Shown: in pieces, positions 25,094-32,256 of the stretch
Numbering within the stretch: position 1 is the stretch's first letter
How the letters are laid out: the number at the start of each line of letters is the position of its first letter
Assembly: GCA_021786845.1 (NCBI GenBank)
Contig: JAJYMO010000094.1
Coordinates: 1 to 32,256 of the forward strand
Origin: Pseudomonadota bacterium
GTDB lineage: Bacteria > Pseudomonadota > Gammaproteobacteria > Burkholderiales > Sulfuriferulaceae
Length of the DNA: 32,256 nucleotides
Reading direction: 5' to 3'
Made by a program: the position numbers and the translations under genes
The notes under the pieces: model-generated
What the model saw: only the letters and a program-made list of their open reading frames with translations
What the model was told of the DNA's origin: nothing
Databases searched by the model: none

Positions 25094-26052
25094 TATTTTC
25101 TCTCAATGGGGGCTAAGTTATCCGCCATTAATACCAACGTGGCCAATGGTACCGCCCCCACGGCGGTCACCTGGTACTGACCCATTGGCCGGGTATACAA
25201 CAGCATTTGACCCTGTTGCACTAATCCCTGTTGATGAAAGGTGTTTGGTTGTGTCTGGCGTTCAATAAACAGGGAAACAGTAGCCAATCCGTCGCTGTAG
25301 ACCAAATGGGTGATGGGTTGAGCGTGATCAGGCAGCGTCATCACCGTTTCCGTGACACGATGAAACCCGGATGGCGGGTTGGTAATTTGCCAAACGGCTT
25401 TGGGTTCAGTTTCGTTACCACTCTGCTTGATGGGCAACTTGTCATTGAAATCAATGCTAAGTTGAGCGCGAGTTGGGGCATGACCGATATCGATTTGAGT
25501 GAACGTAAGTTGTGATGCGGTTTGTCCATGCGCATCCAGTTTGATCAATCGCAGTAAAACATGGCTGGTGCTGTCTGCCCACAAGGCATAACCGTACCGG
25601 TAGGCATCACGGGGAATGAGCAGCACACCCTCGCAATCATGATCGGCGATTTTTGCGTGACCCAATGAGCGTACCTGGTAAAAATTGTTCAGATGCGTAT
25701 TCGGATAAGGCAATACTTCCGGGAAAAAAGAGTGGTGCGGACGGTGTTCAATATCACCGGATGGTTTGTTTTGGAAGGAACAATACACGCTGCCATCGAT
25801 GCGCAGGAAGGCGTGTGGCGGGCCGGAAAGTGCGTCAAGGCGTGAAATTTCACCATTATTATCAATTAGGTGACTGATATGTGAAATGGCCATGATGTTT
25901 TGGCTTTGATAAACAAAAACACCCTGATAAGTTAACTGATGGGTGGCCTGAGCGACGCGGTTCAGCCAGGTAGCGGCATCAGTTGGCGTGGTTGGTGCAT
26001 CCGCCCATGCAGGCATGCAAGCAAACAGGAGACAGGTTAGCCAAAGTTTCAC
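25093..26052 (-). CDS. rseB: Sigma-E regulatory protein RseB/MucB
   Basis: Periplasmic RseB/MucB, 319 residues, with a signal peptide MKLWLTCLLFACMPAWA cleaved after about residue 17. It has the two-domain lipoprotein-binding fold: N-terminal LTYQGVFVYQSQNIMAISHI and a C-terminal small domain with HLVYSDGLATVSLFIE. In E. coli and Pseudomonas, RseB binds the periplasmic part of RseA and shields it from DegS, and misplaced lipopolysaccharide or lipoproteins release it. The start codon is GTG and overlaps the rseA stop as GTGA (26049-26052), so translation is coupled. Confidence 0.93.
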   Translation of the reverse strand: MKLWLTCLLFACMPAWADAPTTPTDAATWLNRVAQATHQLTYQGVFVYQSQNIMAISHISHLIDNNGEISRLDALSGPPHAFLRIDGSVYCSFQNKPSGDIEHRPHHSFFPEVLPYPNTHLNNFYQVRSLGHAKIADHDCEGVLLIPRDAYRYGYALWADSTSHVLLRLIKLDAHGQTASQLTFTQIDIGHAPTRAQLSIDFNDKLPIKQSGNETEPKAVWQITNPPSGFHRVTETVMTLPDHAQPITHLVYSDGLATVSLFIERQTQPNTFHQQGLVQQGQMLLYTRPMGQYQVTAVGAVPLATLVLMADNLAPIERK

Positions 26053-26600
26053 TGAGTTGGCTCCGCAGTGTTTTGTGTTGAAGTGTCTGTGTCGGGCGAA
26101 TCGGCGCTCAGCGCAAAATCGCGATGCGCAGCCACAAAACTGGCAAGGCGCGCTGGATCAATTTGGGCAATCTGGATGGCGTGTGATGAGGCAGGCGCAC
26201 TGCTGGCCAATTGGGTCGTATGTGGTGAAATCAAGGCAAGATGCAGCGCGCTCCAACTTACCAATGCCACAACGGAAACCGAGGCAGCCAGTGACATCAT
26301 GTGTCTTGTGTGCATGGCACGCAGTGGCTTGGGTGCCAGAACGGTGGGTTCGTGTTTCAATTGTTCAGCGACCCGTTGAGCGAGTTGAGAAGGATGGGTG
26401 GAGGGAGACTGACGCAACGTGTCACCGATGAGTTGCCAGGTTTGCCAACACGATGCATTGATGTCGCTTTGATGTCTGTCCAGCATCGTCAGCAGCTCCT
26501 GATCGTCCAGTTCCCCGTCGAATCCTGCAGAAATGAGCGCAATGTAATCGTGTCCGCCATCTGTTTGATGGGGTTTGTTGGCATAGGCAAGGTGTGACAT
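26049..26600 (-). CDS. rseA: Anti-sigma-E factor RseA/MucA
   Basis: Membrane-spanning anti-sigma factor, 183 residues. The cytoplasmic N-terminal domain shows ALISAGFDGELDDQELLTML at 21-40, the region that grips sigma-E. A single membrane helix follows at about 102-124. The periplasmic tail (125-183) would be the target of RseB and of DegS-type cleavage. AAAGGAAA lies upstream of the ATG at 26600. It lies 29 bases after rpoE. Sequence conservation outside the N-terminal domain is low, so the call leans on the operon position. Confidence 0.9.
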   Translation of the reverse strand: MSHLAYANKPHQTDGGHDYIALISAGFDGELDDQELLTMLDRHQSDINASCWQTWQLIGDTLRQSPSTHPSQLAQRVAEQLKHEPTVLAPKPLRAMHTRHMMSLAASVSVVALVSWSALHLALISPHTTQLASSAPASSHAIQIAQIDPARLASFVAAHRDFALSADSPDTDTSTQNTAEPTQ

Positions 26601-26629
26601 GTCATTTTCCTTTATATATTAACAAGCAG

Positions 26630-27229
26630 TTACCAACGGGTGCTTTCATGCGTCCCAAGAATGGGGCGCAACTGTGTCGCAATCGCTTCCCGTGCACGAA
26701 ATATACGTGATCGGACTGTGCCAATTGGGCATCCCATGGTTTCGGCGATGTCTTCATAACTCAAGCCGTCAATTTCTCGCAAGCTGATAGCGGTTCGCAG
26801 GTCTTCGGGTAATTGAGCCATTGCCTCATTCACCACTTGCGCCACTTCCTTGGAAAGCAGCATGTTTTCGGGTGTGTTCAACTCCTGTAGCGCGCCTGCA
26901 TCTTCAAAACCCTCGGCCTCTTCCGCATCGTATTCCGTTGAGGTAGGTGCGCGGCGATTTCGCGTCATGAGAAAGTTTTTTGCTGTGTTAATACCAATCC
27001 GGTACAGCCAGGTGTAAAAAGCAGCATCGCCCCGAAAAGAGGGAAGTGCCCGATATGCCTTAATAAACGTTTCTTGCGCCACATCCTCAACTTCATGCGG
27101 ATCGCGTATTAAGCGCGAAAGCAGCCTGATCAGCCGCCGCTCATATTTAACAACTAACAGGCTAAAAGCCTGTTTGTCGCCGCGCTGTACGCGTTCAACC
27201 AATTGTTGATCAAGTTCACGATTATCCAT
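26630..27229 (-). CDS. rpoE: RNA polymerase sigma factor RpoE (sigma-E/AlgU)
   Basis: ECF sigma factor of the RpoE/AlgU group, 199 residues. Region 2 (about 27-90) includes VVKYERRLIRLLSRLI, EDVAQETFIKAYRAL and FYTWLYRIGINTAKN. Region 4 (about 140-185) includes LPEDLRTAISLREIDGLSYEDIA and the helix-turn-helix GCPIGTVRSRIFRARE. It directs transcription of envelope-stress genes. First gene of rpoE-rseA-rseB-rseC. A sigma-E-type promoter lies 66 bases upstream of the ATG, so autoregulation is expected. The protease gene mucD/degP, often in this operon, is not present here. Confidence 0.97.
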   Translation of the reverse strand: MDNRELDQQLVERVQRGDKQAFSLLVVKYERRLIRLLSRLIRDPHEVEDVAQETFIKAYRALPSFRGDAAFYTWLYRIGINTAKNFLMTRNRRAPTSTEYDAEEAEGFEDAGALQELNTPENMLLSKEVAQVVNEAMAQLPEDLRTAISLREIDGLSYEDIAETMGCPIGTVRSRIFRAREAIATQLRPILGTHESTRW

Positions 27230-27294
27230 CGTGTTTTATTGTCCCTGAATGCTTGTCGATACAGAAAAATGCTGTCTGCAAGCTTATTGTCAAA

Positions 27295-27321
27295 ATAGAC
27301 TTTGCCCCGTCGTATAAGTTC
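27295..27321 (-). promoter_or_regulatory. Predicted sigma-E-dependent promoter of rpoE
   Basis: Read on the minus strand, GAACTT (27321-27316) and GTCTAT (27300-27295) are separated by 15 bases. The E. coli sigma-E consensus is GGAACTT-N15-GTCTAA, so only the last -10 base and one outer -35 base differ. It would start transcription near 27288, giving a leader of about 60 bases before rpoE. Confidence 0.75.
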
Positions 27322-27343
27322 AATTTTTGGTTGCGTTCCGGCG

Positions 27344-27374
27344 TAAAAAAAGCGGAGAGGTAACTCCGCTTTTT
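27344..27374 (-). terminator. Rho-independent terminator of the dsrE-like gene
   Basis: Stem AGCGGAG/CTCCGCT (27351-27357 and 27364-27370) with a six-base loop. A run of seven A on its left reads as seven U on the minus strand. A run of T on the right makes it potentially bidirectional. It lies 28 bases after the stop of the dsrE-like gene and just before the rpoE promoter, so it insulates the sigma-E operon. Confidence 0.9.
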
Positions 27375-27401
27375 GAGATGCCTGATCCAGTATAGCTGGA
27401 T

Positions 27402-27770
27402 TTAGTAGGTGAGTGTCACCACATCGTCATCCATGGCTTGTTGAATCACATAGGCGCCGCCTACAGTTTCTTCAATTTCAGGGATCAGATCATGTCCCCA
27501 CAGTTCCAGGGTCGGGGTACATACCTTGAACTTAACGCCAGCTTCGTGTGCGTCTTTGATGAATTCGTACACGCTTTTTGGTGAACCTTCCTGTACAAAC
27601 AGCTTCTCAGCAACGCCTTTTGCAGCAAGCTCGCCTGCACGTCCAGTCAAAATGACCTCGACTTCGTATTCCATGGCAGCTGCCACAGTTGCCTGGAAAA
27701 AAGGTGCTCCCAATTCGGAGCCATTGCTTGGGTCAGTATTGACCATGATAATTAACAGCTTGTCGGCCAC
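27402..27770 (-). CDS. DsrE/DsrF-family sulfur-relay-like protein
   Basis: A 122-residue protein of the DsrE/DsrF/TusD-like family: DKLLIIMVNTDPSNG at the N-terminus, a GRAGELAAKGVAEKLFV segment, and a single conserved cysteine (Cys84) in KVCTPTLELWG. Family members pass sulfur as persulfide or have unknown redox roles; which applies here is not known. The frame is open to a TTG at 27782, but GTG at 27770 has GGAG six bases upstream and gives the natural N-terminus MADKLLI. The gene is monocistronic, with its own promoter, an upstream palindrome and a terminator. No other sulfur-metabolism gene is nearby. Confidence 0.87.
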   Translation of the reverse strand: MADKLLIIMVNTDPSNGSELGAPFFQATVAAAMEYEVEVILTGRAGELAAKGVAEKLFVQEGSPKSVYEFIKDAHEAGVKFKVCTPTLELWGHDLIPEIEETVGGAYVIQQAMDDDVVTLTY

Positions 27771-27800
27771 ATGTGTCTCCAATGTTGATTGATAGAAGGT

Positions 27801-27821
27801 GTCGGTTTAACGTAAACCGAC
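27801..27821. promoter_or_regulatory. Perfect palindrome near the dsrE-like gene's start of transcription
   Basis: Arms GTCGGTTTA (27801-27809) and TAAACCGAC (27813-27821) with a three-base centre ACG. It lies six bases downstream of a TATAAT box on the minus strand, so it would cover the expected transcription start. It has no T run after it, so it is not a gltX intrinsic terminator. It could be a repressor operator or a 5' leader hairpin. Confidence 0.6.
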
Positions 27822-27826
27822 GCGTG

Positions 27827-27854
27827 ATTATAACAGAAATTATGCAGGTGTATT
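27827..27854 (-). promoter_or_regulatory. Predicted promoter of the dsrE-like gene
   Basis: Perfect TATAAT on the minus strand at 27832-27827. Sixteen bases upstream is AATACA (27854-27849), a poor -35 matching three of six consensus bases. Transcription would start around 27820. A weak -35 with a perfect -10 would fit activation, repression or an extended element; none is proven. Confidence 0.5.
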
Positions 27855-27913
27855 ATGGATTCATAATATTCGACCTCAAAAACATTTGGCTGCCCGTGGT
27901 GCCATTAAATGGC

Positions 27914-29341
27914 TTATTTTGGGTCAGCCTGTGCAAGGTGCTGATGTAAACGTTCCAGCGTGACCGATTGTCCAATCAGCCACAGCGTGGCGTCAATGCT
28001 GGGGGTTTGTGTTGCTCCCGTCACAATCAAACGCAAAGGCATGGCAATTTTGGGCATTTTTAACTGGAATTGAGTCACGCATTGTTTGATCGCATCATGA
28101 ATGGCTTCCCGATTCCAGGCAATTGAATTGAAACGTTCCATCAGATTGTGCAACGCAGGCACTGCAGCGGGATCAAGATGTTCAGCCAGGGTTGAAGCGT
28201 CTGGTGATTGATAGTGATAAAAAAGGTGTGCGCTTTGGGCTAACTCATTGAGGGTGTTGGCGCGATCGCGTAACAGCAGAACGACATCAGTGAGCGCGGG
28301 TTGGTGGGTAAGCTTACCCAGCGCGGCTTCCAGTCCGGGACGTATCAGTGCCGCCAGGCGATCGGGTTCAGCTTGCTGGATGTAGTGTTGGTTGAGCCAC
28401 AGCAATTTCTCCAAATTAAACCTGGCCGGAGAACGGCTGATGGCATCCAGCGCAAACCAGTCTGAAAATTGCGCCATACTGAAGATTTCTGCGTCACCGT
28501 GTGCCCAACCTAATCGTGCCAGATAATTGAGCAGCGCTTCCGGCAAAAAACCATCCTGTTCATATTGCAGCACACTGACGGCACCATGCCGTTTTGACAA
28601 GCGCTCACCATCTTCACCCAGGATCATGGGTACATGCGCATAGTGAGGTGGCGTGGTACCCAATGCCTTGAGAATGTTAATCTGGCGTGGTGTGTTGTTG
28701 ACATGGTCGTCGCCGCGAATGACATGGGTGATTTGCATGTCGCTGTCATCGACCACGACACAAAAGTTGTAGGTAGGGGTGCCATCGTCGCGGGCAATGA
28801 TGAGATCGTCCAACTCATCGTTACTGATGCGCAGTGTGCCTTTGACCAAATCATTCCATACCACCTGACCGCCAACAGGATTTTTAAATCGTACGACAGG
28901 TTGTACGCCTTGCGGAATGGGTGGCAGAACTTTCCCGGGTTCGGGGCGCCAGCGGCCATCATAACGTGGCTTTAGACCAGTGGCGCGTTGCGCTTCCCGC
29001 ATCAACTCCAATTCTTCACGGCTGGCGTAACAGTAATAAGCAGTGCCTTGGGCAAGCATTTGAGCGATGACTTCGCGGTAGCGCGCCATGCGTTGCATTT
29101 GGTAAAAAGGGCCTTCATCGTAGTCTATGCCCAGCCAGTGCATACCATCTAAAATAGCTTGCACCGATTCCGGCGTTGATCTCTCAAGGTCGGTATCTTC
29201 TACGCGCAAAATAAAACTGCCGCGATGGTGGTGGGCAAACGCCCAGGAAAACAATGCGGTTCTTGCTCCGCCAATGTGCAAATATCCGGTGGGGCTGGGA
29301 GCAAAGCGCGTACGTACCGTGGACGAAGCGGGTGTGGTCAT
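27914..29341 (-). CDS. gltX: Glutamyl-tRNA synthetase
   Basis: Charges tRNA-Glu with glutamate, 475 residues, class I synthetase. The N-terminal [19 protein letters not shown] contains the HIGH-type motif (HIGG, 22-25). The KMSKS-type motif is LSKRHG at 248-253. Rossmann-fold blocks include [30 protein letters not shown] and [17 protein letters not shown]. The C-terminal anticodon-binding part is complete. The start overlaps the tldD stop by one base (TAATG). Confidence 0.97.
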   Translation of the reverse strand: MTTPASSTVRTRFAPSPTGYLHIGGARTALFSWAFAHHHRGSFILRVEDTDLERSTPESVQAILDGMHWLGIDYDEGPFYQMQRMARYREVIAQMLAQGTAYYCYASREELELMREAQRATGLKPRYDGRWRPEPGKVLPPIPQGVQPVVRFKNPVGGQVVWNDLVKGTLRISNDELDDLIIARDDGTPTYNFCVVVDDSDMQITHVIRGDDHVNNTPRQINILKALGTTPPHYAHVPMILGEDGERLSKRHGAVSVLQYEQDGFLPEALLNYLARLGWAHGDAEIFSMAQFSDWFALDAISRSPARFNLEKLLWLNQHYIQQAEPDRLAALIRPGLEAALGKLTHQPALTDVVLLLRDRANTLNELAQSAHLFYHYQSPDASTLAEHLDPAAVPALHNLMERFNSIAWNREAIHDAIKQCVTQFQLKMPKIAMPLRLIVTGATQTPSIDATLWLIGQSVTLERLHQHLAQADPK

Positions 29342-30810
29342 TAAGCCGTGCCCCCAACAGTTAGCCCATCAATTCGCAGGGTGGGTTGTCCCACACCGAC
29401 CGGTACGCTCTGGCCCTCTTTACCGCAAGTGCCAACGCCGGGGTCAAGTGCCATGTCATTACCGATCATGGACACGCGGGTGAGGACATCAGGCCCATTG
29501 CCGATTAAAGTGGCACCCTTGACCGGTCTGGTGATTTTCCCGTCTTCAATCAAGTAAGCCTCTGCGGTAGAGAAGACGAATTTCCCGCTGGTAATATCAA
29601 CTTGCCCGCCGCCAAAATTGACGGCATACAGACCATTTTTGACAGAAGCGATGATTTCTTGTGGATCGTGCTGACCATTCAGCATGTAGGTATTGGTCAT
29701 GCGGGGCATGGGAATGTGCGCGTAAGATTCCCTGCGCGCATTGCCAGTGATGCCGACGCCCATCAACCGGGCATTCAGACTGTCTTGCATATAGCCTTTA
29801 AGAATTCCGTTTTCGATGAGTGTGGTGCATTGGGTGGGGTTGCCCTCGTCATCCACATTGAGTGAACCGCGCCGGTTGGCCAAGGTGCCGTCATCGACCA
29901 CCGTGACGCCCGTCGCGGCGACTTTTTCGCCAATGCGGTTACTGAAGGCGGAACTGCCTTTGCGGTTGAAATCGCCTTCCAAACCGTGCCCGATGGCTTC
30001 GTGTAGCAAGATGCCCGGCCAGCCGGCGCCCAATACGACGGTCATGTTTCCGGCCGGTGCGGGTTCGGCGGTTAAATTGGTGAGTGCCTGATGTACGGCA
30101 AGCTCCGCATAGTGACGCAACATCTGATCACTAAAATAGTCGTAGCTGAAACGGCCGCCGCCTCCGGCAGAGCCTTGCTCACGTTGCCCATTTTGTTCTG
30201 CAATGACTTGCAGTGACAGACGGACCAGTGGCCGCGCATCGGCAGCCTGGTGTCCATCCGAACGGGCAATCAGGACCACATCGTATTCCGAATTCAAGCT
30301 GGCCATCACTTGGGTAATTCGTGGATCGATGGCGCGAGCGTATTGCTCCAGTTTTTCCAGCAAAGCGACTTTTTCTGCATCTTGTAAAGAAGTTAAAGGG
30401 TCTATCGGTTGATAGAGTGCGTGGCCTGATTTGTTTGCCACCGCATGATGTCGTTGGTGCGCACCAATTCTGGCAATGGCACGAGTGGCTTCACTGGCGG
30501 CCAGCAAGGCGCTGTGGCTGATATCGTCTGAATAGGCAAAAGCGGTTTTTTCGCCTGATACAGCACGTACACCGACGCCCTGATCTATGTTGAAACTGGC
30601 TGTTTTGACTTGGCCTTCTTCTAAACTCCACCCCTCAGAACGGGTGTATTGGAAGTACAGGTCGGCGTAATCAAGTTGATGCCGCATTAAATGGTTAAAT
30701 ACCTCATCCAGATGGTGGGATTCCAGCTGGTTGGGGGCAAATAAAGTGATGCGTGCGGTTTCCAGTAAAGCTTCCGGACTGGGTGTGTAAATTCCGTTAA
30801 GTGTTTTCAT
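29341..30810 (-). CDS. tldD: Metalloprotease TldD
   Basis: TldD, the partner of TldE/PmbA in a metalloprotease that degrades unfolded peptides and matures microcin B17 and the antitoxin CcdA in E. coli. The zinc motif HEAIGH is at 270-275, followed by GLEGD. Typical blocks include [40 protein letters not shown], and near the end [20 protein letters not shown]. The frame extends to 30879, but the ATG at 30810 gives 489 residues, close to E. coli's 481, with a purine-rich GAGAAAGA upstream. The partner pmbA is not in this window. Confidence 0.96.
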   Translation of the reverse strand: MKTLNGIYTPSPEALLETARITLFAPNQLESHHLDEVFNHLMRHQLDYADLYFQYTRSEGWSLEEGQVKTASFNIDQGVGVRAVSGEKTAFAYSDDISHSALLAASEATRAIARIGAHQRHHAVANKSGHALYQPIDPLTSLQDAEKVALLEKLEQYARAIDPRITQVMASLNSEYDVVLIARSDGHQAADARPLVRLSLQVIAEQNGQREQGSAGGGGRFSYDYFSDQMLRHYAELAVHQALTNLTAEPAPAGNMTVVLGAGWPGILLHEAIGHGLEGDFNRKGSSAFSNRIGEKVAATGVTVVDDGTLANRRGSLNVDDEGNPTQCTTLIENGILKGYMQDSLNARLMGVGITGNARRESYAHIPMPRMTNTYMLNGQHDPQEIIASVKNGLYAVNFGGGQVDITSGKFVFSTAEAYLIEDGKITRPVKGATLIGNGPDVLTRVSMIGNDMALDPGVGTCGKEGQSVPVGVGQPTLRIDGLTVGGTA

Positions 30811-30845
30811 AAATTGATCTTTCTCTTGTGTGTTGCCGATCCGGT

Positions 30846-31724
30846 TTAACCTGAATTCTTCACTTTCAAATGGCTGCAATCCAGCGTGCGGTGGGACAGT
30901 GCTGGCAGACTGTTACGCAGGTGTTGTTGGTAATCGGCGTTAATGCTGGCCATGACGATGCCTGAGCCGCGTGGCAAGCGATCCAGTACGACCCCCCAAG
31001 GGTCAACAATCATGGTATCCCCGTGGGTTTCGCGTCCTGACAAATGGTAACCACCTTGCGCCGGCGCTATCACATAGGCCAGATTTTCGATGGCACGGGC
31101 ACGTACCAGCGTTTCAAAATGGGCTTTACCGGTGGTGGCGGTGAATGCAGAGGGAATGACAATTAAATCCACGTTTGACATGGCGCGGTAAAGTTCAGGA
31201 AAACGCAGATCATAACAAATGGATAAACCGATGCGACCAAAAGGCGAATCAAAAGTAACCACTTGATTACCGGGTTCAATGGTGTTTTCTTCCTGATATC
31301 GTTCAGTACCAAGATTTAAACCGAACAGGTGAATTTTGTCATACCTGGCAACACGTTGACCCAAACCATTATACACCAGACAGCTGTTACGTACTTTGTT
31401 GGGCACGCTGGCGGTGAGTGGAACTGACCCCCCTATTAGCCATACATTGTGTTTTTTGGCGGTGTTGGCCAGAAAGCTTTGAATCGGACCATCACCTTCT
31501 TTTTCCCGAATTGACAGTTTGTCGGTGTCCTTTACGCCCATGAAGGCGAAAAATTCTGGCAAGGCAATCAATTTGGCACCTTGCTTGGCCGCCATGGCGA
31601 TCAGTCGGGCTGTTTCTGCCAGGTTGGCGCTGACGTTGGGGCCAGAGGCCATCTGTATTGCCGCCACGCGGGAAACTTGACGGGGGGAATCGGAAGTCAT
31701 TGCAGAAGATTTTTTTTTAGTCAT
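30846..31724 (-). CDS. Nitrilase-superfamily carbon-nitrogen hydrolase (Nit1/NIT2-like amidase)
   Basis: Carbon-nitrogen hydrolase of 292 residues with the catalytic triad Glu57 (LPEFFAFMG), Lys130 (RYDKIHLFGLN) and Cys170 (LSICYDLRFPELYR). This branch is related to NIT1/NIT2 and to bacterial enzymes that repair deaminated glutathione; that substrate is an inference from family. The frame runs up to 31859, but the ATG at 31724 overlaps the end of the upstream small gene by eight bases and gives a standard N-terminus, reaching RVAAIQMASG at 19-28. A second ATG at 31700 is possible. Neither has a clear ribosome binding site. In Betaproteobacteria this gene often precedes tldD, as here. Confidence 0.92.
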   Translation of the reverse strand: MTKKKSSAMTSDSPRQVSRVAAIQMASGPNVSANLAETARLIAMAAKQGAKLIALPEFFAFMGVKDTDKLSIREKEGDGPIQSFLANTAKKHNVWLIGGSVPLTASVPNKVRNSCLVYNGLGQRVARYDKIHLFGLNLGTERYQEENTIEPGNQVVTFDSPFGRIGLSICYDLRFPELYRAMSNVDLIVIPSAFTATTGKAHFETLVRARAIENLAYVIAPAQGGYHLSGRETHGDTMIVDPWGVVLDRLPRGSGIVMASINADYQQHLRNSLPALSHRTLDCSHLKVKNSG

Positions 31725-32067
31725 GTTGTGATGAGGGCATGGTATCAAGTTGAATGGCGGTAATGCCTGTTTGTTCCTGCAAGTGGATGTGCGTGGCGGG
31801 TAAAGCCAAAGCGATAAGCCATTGGCGGAGCTCGTTGGCGTCCACAGCAGATTCGTCATTGTCCGGGTAGGCTATACGCAGGTCACTCTGTGGGTCGTTC
31901 AGAAAAGCATGGATGCAGGGGGCGATGTCCGGGTTGGTCAACACCAGGTTGCCAGAGCGTGGTTTCAACCAGAAATCGTTACTGACTGTACATGAGTCAG
32001 CATACGCTGGTGCAATGAACAACAGCAGAAAAAAGCTAAACCATGGTGTAAAAAAAATGTTTTTCAT
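31717..32067 (-). CDS. Secreted protein of unknown function
   Basis: Predicted periplasmic protein, 116 residues. A signal peptide covers about 1-23 (MKNIFFTPWFSFFLLLFIAP then AYA), with cleavage before Asp24. The mature part has two cysteines (Cys26, Cys51) that could form a disulfide. It contains NDFWLKPRSG, an IAYPDNDESAVDANELRQWL stretch and ALPATHIHLQ, loosely reminiscent of short OmpA-like C-terminal segments, but I do not recognise the family with certainty. The frame is open to a TTG at 32100; the ATG at 32067 is chosen for the signal peptide. It overlaps the amidase gene by eight bases, so the two are likely co-expressed. Confidence 0.65.
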   Translation of the reverse strand: MKNIFFTPWFSFFLLLFIAPAYADSCTVSNDFWLKPRSGNLVLTNPDIAPCIHAFLNDPQSDLRIAYPDNDESAVDANELRQWLIALALPATHIHLQEQTGITAIQLDTMPSSQHD

Positions 32068-32100
32068 GAGTGATTTAAAAATACTTTTTGCGATGTACAA

Positions 32101-32256
32101 CCATTTAAAGCAAATAATCCATTAAGCGGCTCTGCGGTTCTGTGCGAATACTGGCGGTCACAAGCACCATTTTCTGGCTTGTTCGGCGTCCCTTGCTCAC
32201 GATGGGCTTCTCACAATCCAAAAAACTGTCTTGCAACTTGCCTCGCCATCATCTAG
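32101..32256. other. Window edge, no assignable gene
   Basis: On the minus strand a frame without a clear start is open from 32248 to a TAA at 32107-32105. It reads as 47 residues ending RLMDYLL and matches nothing I recognise. It is more likely upstream regulatory or degenerate sequence of the small secreted-protein gene than a real gene. The neighbour often expected here in Betaproteobacteria, a large YhdP-type protein, cannot be recognised. Confidence 0.3.

Noticed and set aside
27801-27821. Palindrome as intrinsic terminator of gltX
   Set aside because: The hairpin is not followed by a run of T in the direction of gltX transcription, and it lies about 90 bases after the stop beside a TATAAT box.
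1-32256. CRISPR arrays, tRNA or rRNA genes, transposases, toxin-antitoxin pairs
   Set aside because: I looked for spaced direct repeats, cloverleaf-like segments and typical protein motifs and found none.

Overview
The window looks like a chromosomal segment of a betaproteobacterium, probably of the Nitrosomonadales type. The main reason is the block on the minus strand from 27.2 kb down to 18.0 kb: rpoE-rseA-rseB-rseC, a glutaredoxin-like gene, lepA-lepB-DUF4845-rnc-era-recO-pdxJ. That gene order is characteristic of Betaproteobacteria. Genus is not assigned. No rRNA, tRNA, insertion sequence, integrase or CRISPR array was found.

Region 1 (1-7.7 kb): an HflX-type GTPase on the minus strand diverges from a plus-strand operon for a complete heavy-metal-type RND efflux system (periplasmic adaptor, inner-membrane pump, NodT-family outer-membrane lipoprotein). 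Region 2 (7.7-11.65 kb): a 480-bp non-coding stretch rich in short inverted repeats leads into a 1151-residue soluble hybrid histidine kinase with five PAS-like domains, HisKA, HATPase and a C-terminal receiver. It ends in a strong intrinsic terminator. Region 3 (11.65-17.3 kb): a second, convergent RND system of a different subtype on the minus strand, transcribed outer-membrane factor, adaptor, pump. So an orphan sensor kinase sits between two tripartite efflux operons.

Region 4 (17.3-27.3 kb): a cluster of palindromic intergenic repeats, a small YgaP-like (DUF2892) membrane protein where acpS might be expected, then the envelope-stress sigma-E operon joined to a translation, secretion and RNA-processing set. 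A good sigma-E-type promoter lies in front of rpoE, which predicts autoregulation. The spacing is tight, with GTGA, ATGA and TAATG overlaps, so much of this block is probably co-transcribed.

Region 5 (27.3-32.3 kb): a monocistronic DsrE-family gene with its own promoter, a perfect palindrome at the expected start of transcription and an intrinsic terminator. It is followed, still on the minus strand, by gltX, tldD, a nitrilase-family amidase and a small secreted protein of unknown function.

The observations most worth checking are in the hybrid kinase. It has an in-frame 24-residue tandem duplication inside the first helix of its receiver, and two of its PAS domains are recent copies of each other. 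Also notable are the palindrome at the dsrE-like promoter, the unusual adaptor in the second pump that lacks lipoyl halves, and the repeat cluster at 17.36-17.53 kb. I did not see a clearly new multi-gene system.
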